Below, piece after piece: positions 53,201-61,209 of a stretch of 64,000 nt of DNA. The stretch spans positions 62,001-126,000 of the forward strand of contig NZ_CALMFB010000069.1 in assembly GCF_937863155.1 (NCBI RefSeq). The letters run 5' to 3'. Position 1 is the first letter of the stretch; each line of letters begins with the position of its first letter. Source of the stretch: an uncultured Brevundimonas sp. GTDB lineage: Bacteria; Pseudomonadota; Alphaproteobacteria; Caulobacterales; Caulobacteraceae. The notes below the pieces were generated by a model. The model was not told the DNA's origin. It saw only the letters and a program-made list of their open reading frames with translations, and searched no databases. The position numbers were made by a program, and so were the translations under genes.

Positions 53201-54229
53201 ATGACCCAGAACCCCGCTGCTTCCGCCCGTTTCGACGCCAAGTTCGATGTCTGCGCCGTCGGCAACGCCATCGTCGATGTGCTGGCCCCGTGCGAGCCGG
53301 CCTTTCTGGAGGCGCAAGGGCTGGTCCCCGGCTCGATGCAGCTGGTGGACGAGGGCCAGAGCGCGGCCCTGTACGAAGCCATGAACGCGGGGGTCGAGGC
53401 CTCGGGCGGATCGGCCGGCAATACGGTGGCGGGCGTCGGCAGCTTCGGCGGCCGCGCGGCCTATCTGGGCAAGGTGGCGGACGATACCTTGGGCGGGGTC
53501 TTCGCCCACGACATCCGCGCGGCCGGCGTGCATTTCGACACCCCGGCCCTGTCGGGCGACGCGGGCACCGGCCGCTGCTTGATCAATGTGACGCCGGACG
53601 GCCAGCGCACCATGTGCACCTTCCTGGGCGCCGCCAACCAGCTGACGGTCGCCGATATCGACGCCGCCGTGATCGGCGACAGCGCCATCGTCTATCTGGA
53701 AGGCTATCTGTTCGATCCGGCCCCGGCGCGCGCGGCGTTCGAGGCGGCGGCGAAGGCGGCCCATGCGGCCGGCCGCAAGGTGGCCATCACCCTGTCGGAC
53801 AGTTTCGTGGTCGGCCGCTGGCGCGCCGAACTGCTGGATTTCATCACCGCCTCGGCGGACATCGTCCTGGCCAATGAGGCCGAGCTGACGGCCCTGTTCG
53901 AGACCGACGATTTCGACGCCGCCTGCGATCAGCTGGCGGCCATCGTCGAGATGGCGGCGGTGACGCGCGGGCCGGACGGCTCGGTCATCGTGTGCGGGGA
54001 CCAGCGCGTGGCCGTGGCCGCCTTCCCGGTCGACAAGGTGGTGGACACCACCGGGGCGGGCGACCAGTACGCGGCGGGCTTCCTGCTGGGCCTGGCGCGC
54101 GGTCTGCCGCTGGCGGCGGCGGGCGCCCTGGGCTCGCTGGCGGCGGCCGAGGTCATCGCCCATTGGGGTCCGCGCCCGATGACGGGGCTGAAGGCCCTGA
54201 CGGAAGAGGCCGGCCTGACGCTGGCCTGA
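53201..54229 (+). CDS. PfkB-family carbohydrate/nucleoside kinase (adenosine-kinase-like)
   Basis: 342 residues. CAVGNAIVDVLA at the N-terminus, GGSAGNTVAGVGSFGGRAAYLG for substrate binding, and catalytic DTTGAGDQYAAGFL. The pattern is that of ribokinase-family proteins annotated as adenosine kinase in alphaproteobacteria; adenosine from AhcY could be its substrate (inference). ATG 53189 is four codons upstream and also usable. Converges on the Smr gene with a 4-bp gap. Confidence 0.88.
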   Translation: MTQNPAASARFDAKFDVCAVGNAIVDVLAPCEPAFLEAQGLVPGSMQLVDEGQSAALYEAMNAGVEASGGSAGNTVAGVGSFGGRAAYLGKVADDTLGGVFAHDIRAAGVHFDTPALSGDAGTGRCLINVTPDGQRTMCTFLGAANQLTVADIDAAVIGDSAIVYLEGYLFDPAPARAAFEAAAKAAHAAGRKVAITLSDSFVVGRWRAELLDFITASADIVLANEAELTALFETDDFDAACDQLAAIVEMAAVTRGPDGSVIVCGDQRVAVAAFPVDKVVDTTGAGDQYAAGFLLGLARGLPLAAAGALGSLAAAEVIAHWGPRPMTGLKALTEEAGLTLA

Positions 54230-54233
54230 CGCC

Positions 54234-54800
54234 CTAACGCCGCTTCAGCGTGATGTAGATCGCCCCCTCGCCCCCGTGACGACGGTGGGCCGAGGCGAAG
54301 CCCGACACCACGGCGCGCAGGGCCGGGGCGTGCAGCCATTCGACGATGGAGGCCCGGATCACCCCGCCGCCGCGCCGCCCCTGGCCGGTGACCACCAGGA
54401 CCGCGCGCAGGCCCCGCGCCTGGCATGACGTCAGAAAACCGCGCAGCACGTCCTCGGCCTCGAACCGGCCATAGCCGTGCAGGTCCAGGCTGGCCTCGAT
54501 GGGATCGCGTTCGCGCGACAGGCGGCGCTGGCGGCGCGGCTCCAGCACGTCGGGGACGCGCAGGCTTGGCGGACGAGGCGGCGGCGGCGCGGACGGAGCC
54601 AAGGCGGCCGGGCGTGGCGGCGGCGTCGATTTGCGCGCGGCCTTGCCCGATGCGGCGGCTTCGGTCGGGGCGGGCGGCGTGGCCGCGTCGGTCAGGACGC
54701 GGAAGGGCTTGCGCGTGCGCGGCGGGGTCACCGTGTCGGTCACCCGCGCCCACAGGCGCCGGTCGTCGTCGCTGATCGGAGGCGGCCCGCGCCGGGCCAT
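54234..54800 (-). CDS. Smr-domain protein
   Basis: 188 residues. The N-terminal half is Pro/Ala-rich and probably disordered; the C-terminal Smr domain (about 100-185) has LDLHGYGRFEAEDVL and VVTGQGRRGGGVIR, as in MutS2 C-terminal endonuclease domains and YdaL/SmrB proteins. Stand-alone Smr proteins nick DNA or, as SmrB, cut mRNA at collided ribosomes. The start overlaps the XRE gene stop by one base (TGATG). Confidence 0.88.
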   Translation of the reverse strand: MARRGPPPISDDDRRLWARVTDTVTPPRTRKPFRVLTDAATPPAPTEAAASGKAARKSTPPPRPAALAPSAPPPPRPPSLRVPDVLEPRRQRRLSRERDPIEASLDLHGYGRFEAEDVLRGFLTSCQARGLRAVLVVTGQGRRGGGVIRASIVEWLHAPALRAVVSGFASAHRRHGGEGAIYITLKRR

Positions 54801-55045
54801 CAGGCGTCGGTTTCGGCGTCGTCGGCGTCCGGCTCGGCCGGGCCGGGAACATGGGCCAGAAGATCACCCGGCTGGCAGTCCAGTTCGCGGCACAGGGCGT
54901 CCAGAGTCGAGAACCGCACCGCCCGCGCCTTGCCGGTCTTCAGGATCGACAGATTGGCCACGGTCACGCCGACGCGGTCGGCCAGTTCGGTCAGCGACAT
55001 GCGCCGACGCACCAGCATCTGATCCAGTTGAACACGAATGGCCAT
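54800..55045 (-). CDS. XRE-family regulator (YozG-like)
   Basis: 81 residues. A helix-turn-helix of the Cro/CI type at about 15-65 (MSLTELADRVGVTVANLSILKTGKARAVRFSTL is the core; Leu/Ile-rich), ending CQPGDLLAHVP as in YozG-like regulators, then an acidic tail. It lies 64 bp after a DUF2975 gene. The pair DUF2975 plus YozG-like XRE protein recurs in many bacteria, but its role is unknown. Confidence 0.88.
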   Translation of the reverse strand: MAIRVQLDQMLVRRRMSLTELADRVGVTVANLSILKTGKARAVRFSTLDALCRELDCQPGDLLAHVPGPAEPDADDAETDA

Positions 55046-55109
55046 GGCGGCTGTCTCTACCCTCCGCGCGCCGGGCGGAAAAGGCGCAGGTTTTTGAACG
55101 CGCGGATAA

Positions 55110-55697
55110 TCATATGGTCAGCTCCGATTCCCGGCGCAGGCGCGCGCCCTCGCGGAACACCTCGGCCAGGACCAGAACGATCATCACCGAAAAACCGGGG
55201 GTCAACAGGTCGCCCAGCCCTTGCGTCTCCATGACCCCTTCGGCCAGGCGCGTCGCCACCAGACCCTGAGCCGCCCAGACGCCGCCGGTCACGACCGCCA
55301 GGATCAGGCCGATCTGCTGCAGGCGCGAGACATTGGAAGGATGAAACGGATCGCCGACGGTCAGGGTGCGGAAGATCATCCGCAGGTTCCGCACGATCAG
55401 CATGAAGCCGCCGAAATAGGCCGCGAAGGCGCCCACGCCGAACAGCAGCAGGGTCCGGGTCAGCGGCAGGGCCTTGCCCCCGGAATCGTCGGACACGGTG
55501 ACGTCCAGATTCTCGAGCGGCACGAACATGGAAAAAATGAAGACGAAGATCAGAATGCCGGTGATCAGCGCCAGCAGCCAATAGGCCACATCCAGGGCGA
55601 TCTTCAGCAGGCTGGACACCGAGCCGGGGCCCAGGGTGCGCACGCCGGGTATGCGCAAGGCGCGGATGCCGAGGGGCGTCAGTTTCGGCAGGCGCAT
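55110..55697 (-). CDS. DUF2975 membrane protein
   Basis: 195 residues. Four predicted helices: about 32-58 (with LLALITGILIFVFIF), 83-105 (LLLFGVGAFAAYFGGFML), 125-148 and 168-182, with the family's RMIFRTLTVGDPFHPSNVSRLQQIG between the second and third. It is first in an operon with the XRE and Smr genes. The membrane protein may hold or sense something for the small regulator (inference). Function unknown. Confidence 0.86.
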   Translation of the reverse strand: MRLPKLTPLGIRALRIPGVRTLGPGSVSSLLKIALDVAYWLLALITGILIFVFIFSMFVPLENLDVTVSDDSGGKALPLTRTLLLFGVGAFAAYFGGFMLIVRNLRMIFRTLTVGDPFHPSNVSRLQQIGLILAVVTGGVWAAQGLVATRLAEGVMETQGLGDLLTPGFSVMIVLVLAEVFREGARLRRESELTI

Positions 55698-55835
55698 GAC
55701 GGGGACCTTCTGCGGGCCTGTGCAGGCCAGGGCGGGGCGTGATCGCCGCGACGGACCGGATCGGCCCGCGCGGCGTCATTCTTCGCGATTGTCGCCCATA
55801 AGGTCAAAACGCTTTCTTCTTTGGGGGCCGCGATC

Positions 55836-55853
55836 AGAAGGCTTCCGCCTTCT
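55836..55853 (-). terminator. Hairpin after the small membrane peptide gene
   Basis: AGAAGGC-TTCC-GCCTTCT, a 7-bp stem with a 4-nt loop, 37 bp beyond the small gene's stop. No U-tract, so a weak terminator at best. The rest of 55698-55889 holds no recognisable gene. Confidence 0.3.
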
Positions 55854-55889
55854 CGACCCGACGCGGGCCCGGTCAGGCGTCAGACCGGC

Positions 55890-56006
55890 TCAGAAAGCCT
55901 GGATCAGCGAGACGACCAGGGCGGTCGGCAGGGCGGCCAGCAGGACCGTGTTGACGAACAGGTGGCCGGCCTTGTCCATCCACTGCGAGACGTTCATCGT
56001 GTGCAT
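55890..56006 (-). CDS. 38-residue single-pass membrane peptide
   Basis: MHTMNVSQWMDKAGHLFVN, then a hydrophobic stretch LLAALPTALVVSLIQAF up to the stop. GGAGAAG lies 4 bp before the ATG, a strong ribosome site. The residue pattern (amphipathic start, one helix, aromatic end) is that of real small membrane proteins. No family recognised. It opens leftward from a palindrome-rich 206-bp region shared with rdgB. Confidence 0.6.
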   Translation of the reverse strand: MHTMNVSQWMDKAGHLFVNTVLLAALPTALVVSLIQAF

Positions 56007-56027
56007 CGTTCTTCTCCGTCGATTTGA

Positions 56028-56049
56028 TTGGGGTCGTTTATCGCCCCAA
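56028..56049 (-). promoter_or_regulatory. Leader hairpin of the small peptide gene
   Basis: TTGGGG-T-CG, TTTAT loop, CG-CCCCAA: an 8-bp stem with one bulged T, 22-43 nt upstream of the peptide's ATG. It could be a leader structure or operator. Confidence 0.35.
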
Positions 56050-56072
56050 CCTGATTGATTGCCGCAAGATCG

Positions 56073-56089
56073 TTTCTCGTTACGAGAAA
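56073..56089. promoter_or_regulatory. Perfect 8-1-8 palindrome, operator candidate
   Basis: TTTCTCGT-T-ACGAGAAA, in the middle of the divergent region between the small peptide gene and rdgB. No known regulator matched. Confidence 0.5.
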
Positions 56090-56158
56090 GTCAGGAACGG
56101 TGCGGCCCCCGTTCTTGAGAATGATAGATAGGGCATGCCGTGCGGTTCTGCACGTTAC

Positions 56159-56175
56159 ATATCGTTTAACGATAT
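56159..56175. promoter_or_regulatory. Perfect 8-1-8 palindrome near rdgB, operator candidate
   Basis: ATATCGTT-T-AACGATAT, 37 bp before the rdgB start. It partly overlaps a second inverted repeat GTTTAA-N5-TTAAAC (56164-56180). No known regulator matched. Confidence 0.5.
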
Positions 56176-56212
56176 TAAACTTTGGCAAGGAACTGTTACA
56201 GGCCCCGCGCAG

Positions 56213-56818
56213 ATGACGAAACTCAAGCTTATCAAGGGGATGCGCCTGGTCGCGGCGACCCACAATCCGGGCAAGGCGCGCGAGATCGACGTCCTGCTGG
56301 ATGGAAATTACGAGGTCGTAACCGCCGGCGCCCTGGGCCTGCCCGAACCGGACGAGACCGAGAGCACCTTCATCGGCAATGCGGTGCTGAAGGCGCGCCA
56401 TGCGGCCCAGCGCTCGGGCCTGGTCGCCCTGGCCGACGACAGCGGCCTGTCGGTCGCGGCCCTGGACGGGGCGCCGGGCATCTATTCCGCCCGCTGGGCC
56501 GGGCCGGACAAGGATTTCGCCATGGCCATGGCCCGCGTCGAGGAGCGGATCGAGGAGACTGGCAGCCGCGAAGACCGGGCCTGGTTCACCAGCGCCCTGG
56601 CCGTGGCCTGGCCGGATGGGCCGGTGGTGGCGGTCGAGGGCCGGGTGGACGGCCGCCTGACCTTCCCGCCGCGCGGGGACCGGGGCTTCGGCTATGACCC
56701 CATCTTCATCCCGGACGGCCACGCCCTGACCTTCGGCGAGATGGAGCCGGCGGTTAAGGATGCGCTCAGCCACCGCGCCCTGGCGTTCGCCAAGCTGAAG
56801 GCCGCGCTGATTGACTGA
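56213..56818 (+). CDS. rdgB: dITP/XTP pyrophosphatase (RdgB/HAM1)
   Basis: 201 residues. LVAATHNPGKAREID, DDSGLSVAALDGAPGIYSARWAG, RGDRGFGYDPIFIP and LSHRALAF are the ITPase signatures. It removes non-canonical purine nucleotides (dITP, XTP) from the pool. ATG 56213 or 56240 may be used; neither has a strong ribosome site. Overlaps hemW by 8 bp. Confidence 0.95.
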   Translation: MTKLKLIKGMRLVAATHNPGKAREIDVLLDGNYEVVTAGALGLPEPDETESTFIGNAVLKARHAAQRSGLVALADDSGLSVAALDGAPGIYSARWAGPDKDFAMAMARVEERIEETGSREDRAWFTSALAVAWPDGPVVAVEGRVDGRLTFPPRGDRGFGYDPIFIPDGHALTFGEMEPAVKDALSHRALAFAKLKAALID

Positions 56819-57974
56819 TACCCAAAAGGCGGACCTGCATCCCGGATCGGCGGTCGGCCTGTATGTCCACTGGCCCTATTGTTCGCGCATCTGCCCCTAT
56901 TGCGACTTCAACGTGGTGCGCGACCGGGGGCGGACCCAAGAACAGGCGGGGCTGGTTCAGGCCCTCCTGGCCGACATGGAGGCCCAGCGCGCCCTGACCG
57001 GACCGCGCGCCCTGGCCTCGATCTTCTTCGGCGGCGGCACCCCTTCGTTGATGGCGTCCGAAGCCGTGGCGGTGGTGATCGAGCGGGCGCAGGCCCTGTG
57101 GGCGCCGCAGGGCGAGATCGAGGTCACGCTGGAGGCCAATCCGACCGACGCCGAGGCGGGCCGGTTCGCGGCCCTGGCCCAGGCCGGGATCAACCGCCTG
57201 TCCATGGGGGTCCAGGCCCTGGACGACGCCAGTCTGAAGATGCTGGGTCGCAACCATTCGGCGGCCGAGGCGATCCGCGCGGTCGGCCTGGCGCGGGCGG
57301 CGTTCGACCGGCTGTCGATCGACCTGATCTACGCCCGGCCGGGCCAGACCCAGACAGCCTGGACGGACGAGCTGAAGACCGCCCTGGACCTGGGGTTCGA
57401 GCATGTCTCGCCCTATCAGCTGACCATAGAGGCGACGACGGCGTTCGGCCGGGCGGCGGCGCGCGGAACCCTGGTCCCGCCCGACCCGGGCGCGGCGGCG
57501 GGCCTGTATGAGACGACGCAATCGGTGCTGGGGGCCGCCGGCTTCGAGGCCTATGAGGTGTCCAATCATGCGCGGGGCGTGGCGGCGCGGTCCAGCCACA
57601 ATCTGCATGTCTGGCGCGGCGGCGACTATGTCGGGGTCGGGCCGGGCGCCCATGGGCGGCTGACCCTGGACGGCGAACGCATGGCCACCGTCGCCCATCG
57701 CGGCATCGCCGACTATGTCGCGGGGGTCGCGGCGGGCGCCCCGTGGGTCGAGCAAACGGTGCTGACGCCCGAGGAGGCGGACGAGGAACGGGTTCTGCTG
57801 GGCCTGCGCACGGTCGAGGGCGTGGCCATGGCGGCGCTGGACCGGCTGGGGCGTAAGGATCGGGCGGAAAGCCTGATCGAGGACGGATTCCTGAGGCTGG
57901 TCGGCGGCCGCGTCGTCGCCACGGAGGCGGGGCGGCCGGTTCTGGACGGGGTGCTGCGGGCGTTGCTGGTGTGA
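56811..57974 (+). CDS. hemW: Radical SAM protein HemW (haem chaperone)
   Basis: 387 residues from TTG 56811. Radical-SAM motif C24-SRI-C28-PY-C31-DF, then FFGGGTPSLM, EANPTD, NRLSMGVQALDD and LIYARPGQT. HemW-type motif CxxxCxxC without the HemN signature; the family inserts or transfers haem to respiratory enzymes. Overlaps the rdgB stop by 8 bp, so coupled. Confidence 0.93.
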   Translation: MTDTQKADLHPGSAVGLYVHWPYCSRICPYCDFNVVRDRGRTQEQAGLVQALLADMEAQRALTGPRALASIFFGGGTPSLMASEAVAVVIERAQALWAPQGEIEVTLEANPTDAEAGRFAALAQAGINRLSMGVQALDDASLKMLGRNHSAAEAIRAVGLARAAFDRLSIDLIYARPGQTQTAWTDELKTALDLGFEHVSPYQLTIEATTAFGRAAARGTLVPPDPGAAAGLYETTQSVLGAAGFEAYEVSNHARGVAARSSHNLHVWRGGDYVGVGPGAHGRLTLDGERMATVAHRGIADYVAGVAAGAPWVEQTVLTPEEADEERVLLGLRTVEGVAMAALDRLGRKDRAESLIEDGFLRLVGGRVVATEAGRPVLDGVLRALLV

Positions 57975-57993
57975 CGTGCTAGGAATGAGTCCG

Positions 57994-58881
57994 ATGACCG
58001 ACCGTCCCACCAAAACGGAAATGTTCCCCCCGACCGCCCCGCCGCCGCGCCCGGTGACGCCGGGCCTGTATCTGGTGGCCACGCCGATCGGGAACCTGCG
58101 CGACATGACGTTGCGGGCGCTGGATGTGCTGGCGGCGGCGGATGTGGTGCTGGCCGAGGACACGCGGGTGACCGCCAAGCTGCTGTCGGCCTATGGGCTG
58201 AAGGCGAAGCTGGAGCGGTGCGACGACCACGCCTCGGCCCGCGCGGCTGAGACGGCGGTGGAGCGGATAACGGCGGGCGAGGTGGTGGCCTTGGTCAGCG
58301 ATGCGGGCACGCCGATGGTATCGGACCCCGGATACGTCGTGGCGCGGGCCGTGATCGCGGCGGGCCTGCCGGTGCATCCCATCCCCGGCGCCTCCAGCCT
58401 GCTGGCGGCCCTGTGTCTGGCGGGGCTGCCGGCGGATCGGGTGGTGTTCGAGGGCTTCCTGCCGCCCAGGTCGGCGGCGCGCAGGACGGTGCTGGAGACC
58501 GTGCGGCCCGGCCGTCAGACCCTGGTCTTCTTCGAAAGCGGCCCGCGCCTGGCCGACAGCCTGGCCGACATGGCCCAGGTGCTGGGCGACCGCCCCGCCG
58601 CCGTGACCCGCGAACTGACCAAGCTGTACGAAGAGGCCGTGCGCGGAACCCTGTCGGAGCTGGCGGCAGATCCGCGCTGTCAGGCGCCCAAGGGCGAGAT
58701 CGTGGTGGTCGTCGGCCCCGGCGAGGCCGAGACGGCGACGGACGCCGACATCGACGCGGCCCTGGCCGAGGCCCTGACCCGCCTGGCGCCCGGCGAGGCG
58801 GCGGCCGAGGTGTCCAGGGCGCTGAACCTGCCGCGCAAGCCGCTTTATAAGCGGGCGTTGGGCTTGAAGGGCCGGGGATGA
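57994..58881 (+). CDS. rsmI: 16S rRNA (cytidine1402-2'-O)-methyltransferase
   Basis: 295 residues. LYLVATPIGNLRDMTLRAL, AEDTRVTAKLL, LVSDAGTPMVSDPG, IPGASSLLAAL and FFESGPRL are the RsmI signatures (tetrapyrrole-methylase fold). It methylates C1402 in the ribosomal P site. GTG 57976 and ATG 57985 are also in frame. The stop overlaps yraN as ATGA. Confidence 0.95.
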   Translation: MTDRPTKTEMFPPTAPPPRPVTPGLYLVATPIGNLRDMTLRALDVLAAADVVLAEDTRVTAKLLSAYGLKAKLERCDDHASARAAETAVERITAGEVVALVSDAGTPMVSDPGYVVARAVIAAGLPVHPIPGASSLLAALCLAGLPADRVVFEGFLPPRSAARRTVLETVRPGRQTLVFFESGPRLADSLADMAQVLGDRPAAVTRELTKLYEEAVRGTLSELAADPRCQAPKGEIVVVVGPGEAETATDADIDAALAEALTRLAPGEAAAEVSRALNLPRKPLYKRALGLKGRG

Positions 58882-59249
58882 GCCCGCCGCCGTCGCGCAG
58901 CCTGCGGGGCGGCCGGGCGTGGCGCGAGGGCCATGGGGCCGAATGGATCGCGGCGATCTGGCTGATGGCCAAGGGCTATCGCATCCTGGGCTTTCGCCTG
59001 AAGAGCCGGGCGGGCGAGATCGACATTCTGGCGCGGCGGGGTCGGGTGCTGGCGGTTGTCGAGGTCAAGCGCCGCGCGACGATCCAGGCCGCGCTGGAGG
59101 CCGTGACCCCCGCCCAGACCGCCCGTCTCGTGGCCGCCGCGCAACAGGTGGTCCACGGACGTAAAGCTTTGCAGGCGCTGGAGCTGCGTTTGGATACGGT
59201 GGCGCTGGCGCCCGGACGTCTTCCGCGCCATCGTCGGGGCCTGGGGTAG
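58878..59249 (+). CDS. UPF0102 (YraN) family protein, nuclease-like
   Basis: 123 residues. RAGEIDILARRGRVLAVVEVKRR is the PD-(D/E)xK-like core (E-D-ExK) of the YraN family, which is predicted to be a Holliday-junction-resolvase-like nuclease. It overlaps rsmI by 4 bp; the rsmI-yraN order is conserved widely. Confidence 0.92.
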   Translation: MSPPPSRSLRGGRAWREGHGAEWIAAIWLMAKGYRILGFRLKSRAGEIDILARRGRVLAVVEVKRRATIQAALEAVTPAQTARLVAAAQQVVHGRKALQALELRLDTVALAPGRLPRHRRGLG

Positions 59250-59271
59250 GACGCGAACGGACGGGGGGTCC

Positions 59272-60087
59272 ATGACGCGCGATGACGCCATCGAGGTTCT
59301 GGAAGCCGCCGGCCAGGTGGAGGACGACGCCTTTCCGCTGTTCGAGGCGGCCCTGGCCTGCGCCCTGCACGACGATCCGCGCCGCGACGCCCAGCCGGCG
59401 CGGGTGCTGGCGGCCTATGGGATCGAACGCCTGAAAGAGCGGCTAGCCGAAGAAGGGCCGGACGACGCCCTGACCGAGGCGCTGGGCGGCGACCTGGGCC
59501 TGAACGGCGACCTGATGCACAAGGCCGATCCCGCCAACACCGATCTGATCGCCGTGGCCGAGCGTCGGCGCGGCCTGTCGGCCTGTCTGACCCTGTTCTA
59601 TCTGCACTGCGGCCGCGCGGCGGGGGTGCAGGTGCAGGCGGTGGATTTCCCCGGCCACGTTCTGGTGCGGGTCGAGACGCCCGACGGGCCGGTGGCCCTG
59701 GACCCGTTCAGCCAGGGGCGGCTGGTCCTGCCCAGCGAACTGAGCCGCCGGGCGCTGCGCGCCGGGCTGACGCCGCATGTGGCGGACCGGCTGGACCTGC
59801 TGATGGCGCCGGTCAGCGACCGCCAGGCCCTGTTGCGGCTGCAGAGCGTGCTGTTCAGCCGCGCCCTGACCGCCGGCGACTATGCGGCGGCCGAACGGTC
59901 GGCCCTGCGCCGCGCCCTTTTGGACCCCGAGGATCATCGCCCCTGGCTGGACGTCGCCGCCGCGCGCGAACGTCAGGGGGCGCTGGCTGGCGCGCTTCAG
60001 GCCCTGGACCGCGCGCACGGTCTGGACAGCATGGGCGAGGCCGGGCGGATGCAGACCTATGAACGGGTGCGTCTGCAACTGAACTGA
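59272..60087 (+). CDS. SirB1-family transglutaminase-like / TPR protein
   Basis: 271 residues. Transglut_core2 region: [32 protein letters not shown] and ALDPFSQGR. The C-terminal third is helical and TPR-like ([39 protein letters not shown]). Family function unknown; in several genomes it neighbours the rsmI/prmC region. Same strand as yraN, 22 bp gap. Confidence 0.85.
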   Translation: MTRDDAIEVLEAAGQVEDDAFPLFEAALACALHDDPRRDAQPARVLAAYGIERLKERLAEEGPDDALTEALGGDLGLNGDLMHKADPANTDLIAVAERRRGLSACLTLFYLHCGRAAGVQVQAVDFPGHVLVRVETPDGPVALDPFSQGRLVLPSELSRRALRAGLTPHVADRLDLLMAPVSDRQALLRLQSVLFSRALTAGDYAAAERSALRRALLDPEDHRPWLDVAAARERQGALAGALQALDRAHGLDSMGEAGRMQTYERVRLQLN

Positions 60088-60188
60088 ACGCCCCCGCCGC
60101 CGCAGAAAGCCTTTCTCCAGCCCTTGCCGTGGGGCACGGGCGCCCTCAAGTAGCGAACGACCGCGTCGTGAGCGTTAGGGCAAACACC

Positions 60189-61133
60189 ATGCTTAAAGTC
60201 GCCATCCAGATGGACCCCATCGAGGCGGTCAATATCGACGGGGACACCACCTTCCTGCTGGCCATGGCGGCGCAGGGGCGCGGCCACGCCCTGTGGGTCT
60301 ATGATTTCCGCACCCTGGCGCTGGAGGACGGGCGGCTGTTCTGTCGGGCGCGGCCGGTGACGCTGCGTCAGGTCGTCGGCGATCACGTCACCCTGGGCGA
60401 CGAGGTGAAGCTGGACCTGGGCGCCGACGTCGATGTGATCCTGATGCGCCAGGATCCGCCGTTCGACATGGCCTATGTCACCGCCACCTATCTGCTGGAG
60501 ACGGTGCATCCCCAGACCCTGGTGGTGAACGATCCGGCCGAGGTGCGTTCGGCGCCCGAAAAACTGTTCGCCACCCACTTCAAGGGACTGCAGCCGCCGA
60601 CGCTGATTTCGTCGGACGTGGTGGCGCTCAGCGACTTCCATGCGCGGCACGGCGATGTGGTGCTGAAGCCCCTGCACGGGGCCGCCGGGTCGGGGGTGGT
60701 GCGGCTGAAGGCCGGCGATCCGAACCTGGAGGCCCTGGTCGAGATTCACGCCACGGGGTCGCGCGATCCGCTGGTGATCCAGAAATTCATCCCGGCGGTC
60801 TCGGCGGGGGACAAGCGCATCCTGCTGGTCGACGGCGAGGTGGTGGGGGCCATCAACCGGGTGCCGATGAAGGGCGCCGTGCGCTCCAATCTGCGGGTCG
60901 GCGGGGTGGCGGAGCCGGTCGAACTGACCGCGCGCGACCTGGAGATCTGCGCCATCCTGGGGCCGGAGCTGAAGCGGCGCGGCCTGCTGTTCGTCGGCAT
61001 CGACGTGATCGGCGACTATCTGACCGAGATCAACGTCACCTCGCCCACCGGCGCGGTGCAGCTGAAGGCCTTCACCGGCGTGGATGCGGGCGAACGGCTG
61101 TGGGACGTGATCGAGGCGCGGCGCCAGGGCTGA
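60189..61133 (+). CDS. gshB: Glutathione synthetase
   Basis: 314 residues. [70 protein letters not shown] and EINVTSPTG are the bacterial GshB signature in an ATP-grasp fold. It joins gamma-glutamylcysteine and glycine. The frame is open from 60129, but conservation starts at ATG 60189. Confidence 0.97.
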   Translation: MLKVAIQMDPIEAVNIDGDTTFLLAMAAQGRGHALWVYDFRTLALEDGRLFCRARPVTLRQVVGDHVTLGDEVKLDLGADVDVILMRQDPPFDMAYVTATYLLETVHPQTLVVNDPAEVRSAPEKLFATHFKGLQPPTLISSDVVALSDFHARHGDVVLKPLHGAAGSGVVRLKAGDPNLEALVEIHATGSRDPLVIQKFIPAVSAGDKRILLVDGEVVGAINRVPMKGAVRSNLRVGGVAEPVELTARDLEICAILGPELKRRGLLFVGIDVIGDYLTEINVTSPTGAVQLKAFTGVDAGERLWDVIEARRQG

Positions 61134-61170
61134 CGACGGGCTGACGACGACCGCTTGACCGAACACTGAT

Positions 61171-61185
61171 GTTCGTGCTTCGTTC
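61171..61185 (+). promoter_or_regulatory. SOS (LexA) box upstream of comM
   Basis: GTTC-GTGCTTC-GTTC is an exact match to the alphaproteobacterial LexA consensus GTTC-N7-GTTC, 24 bp before the comM start. A second half site pair GAAC-N6-GTTC overlaps just upstream (61161-61174). Confidence 0.7.
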
Positions 61186-61209
61186 TTCTTCGGGTAGGGA
61201 GGAGACGGC

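Noticed and set aside
56166-56178. TTAA-N5-TTAA as a CtrA-binding site upstream of rdgB
   Set aside because: The CtrA consensus is TTAA-N7-TTAA; the spacer here is 5, and the sequence is explained by overlapping palindromes.
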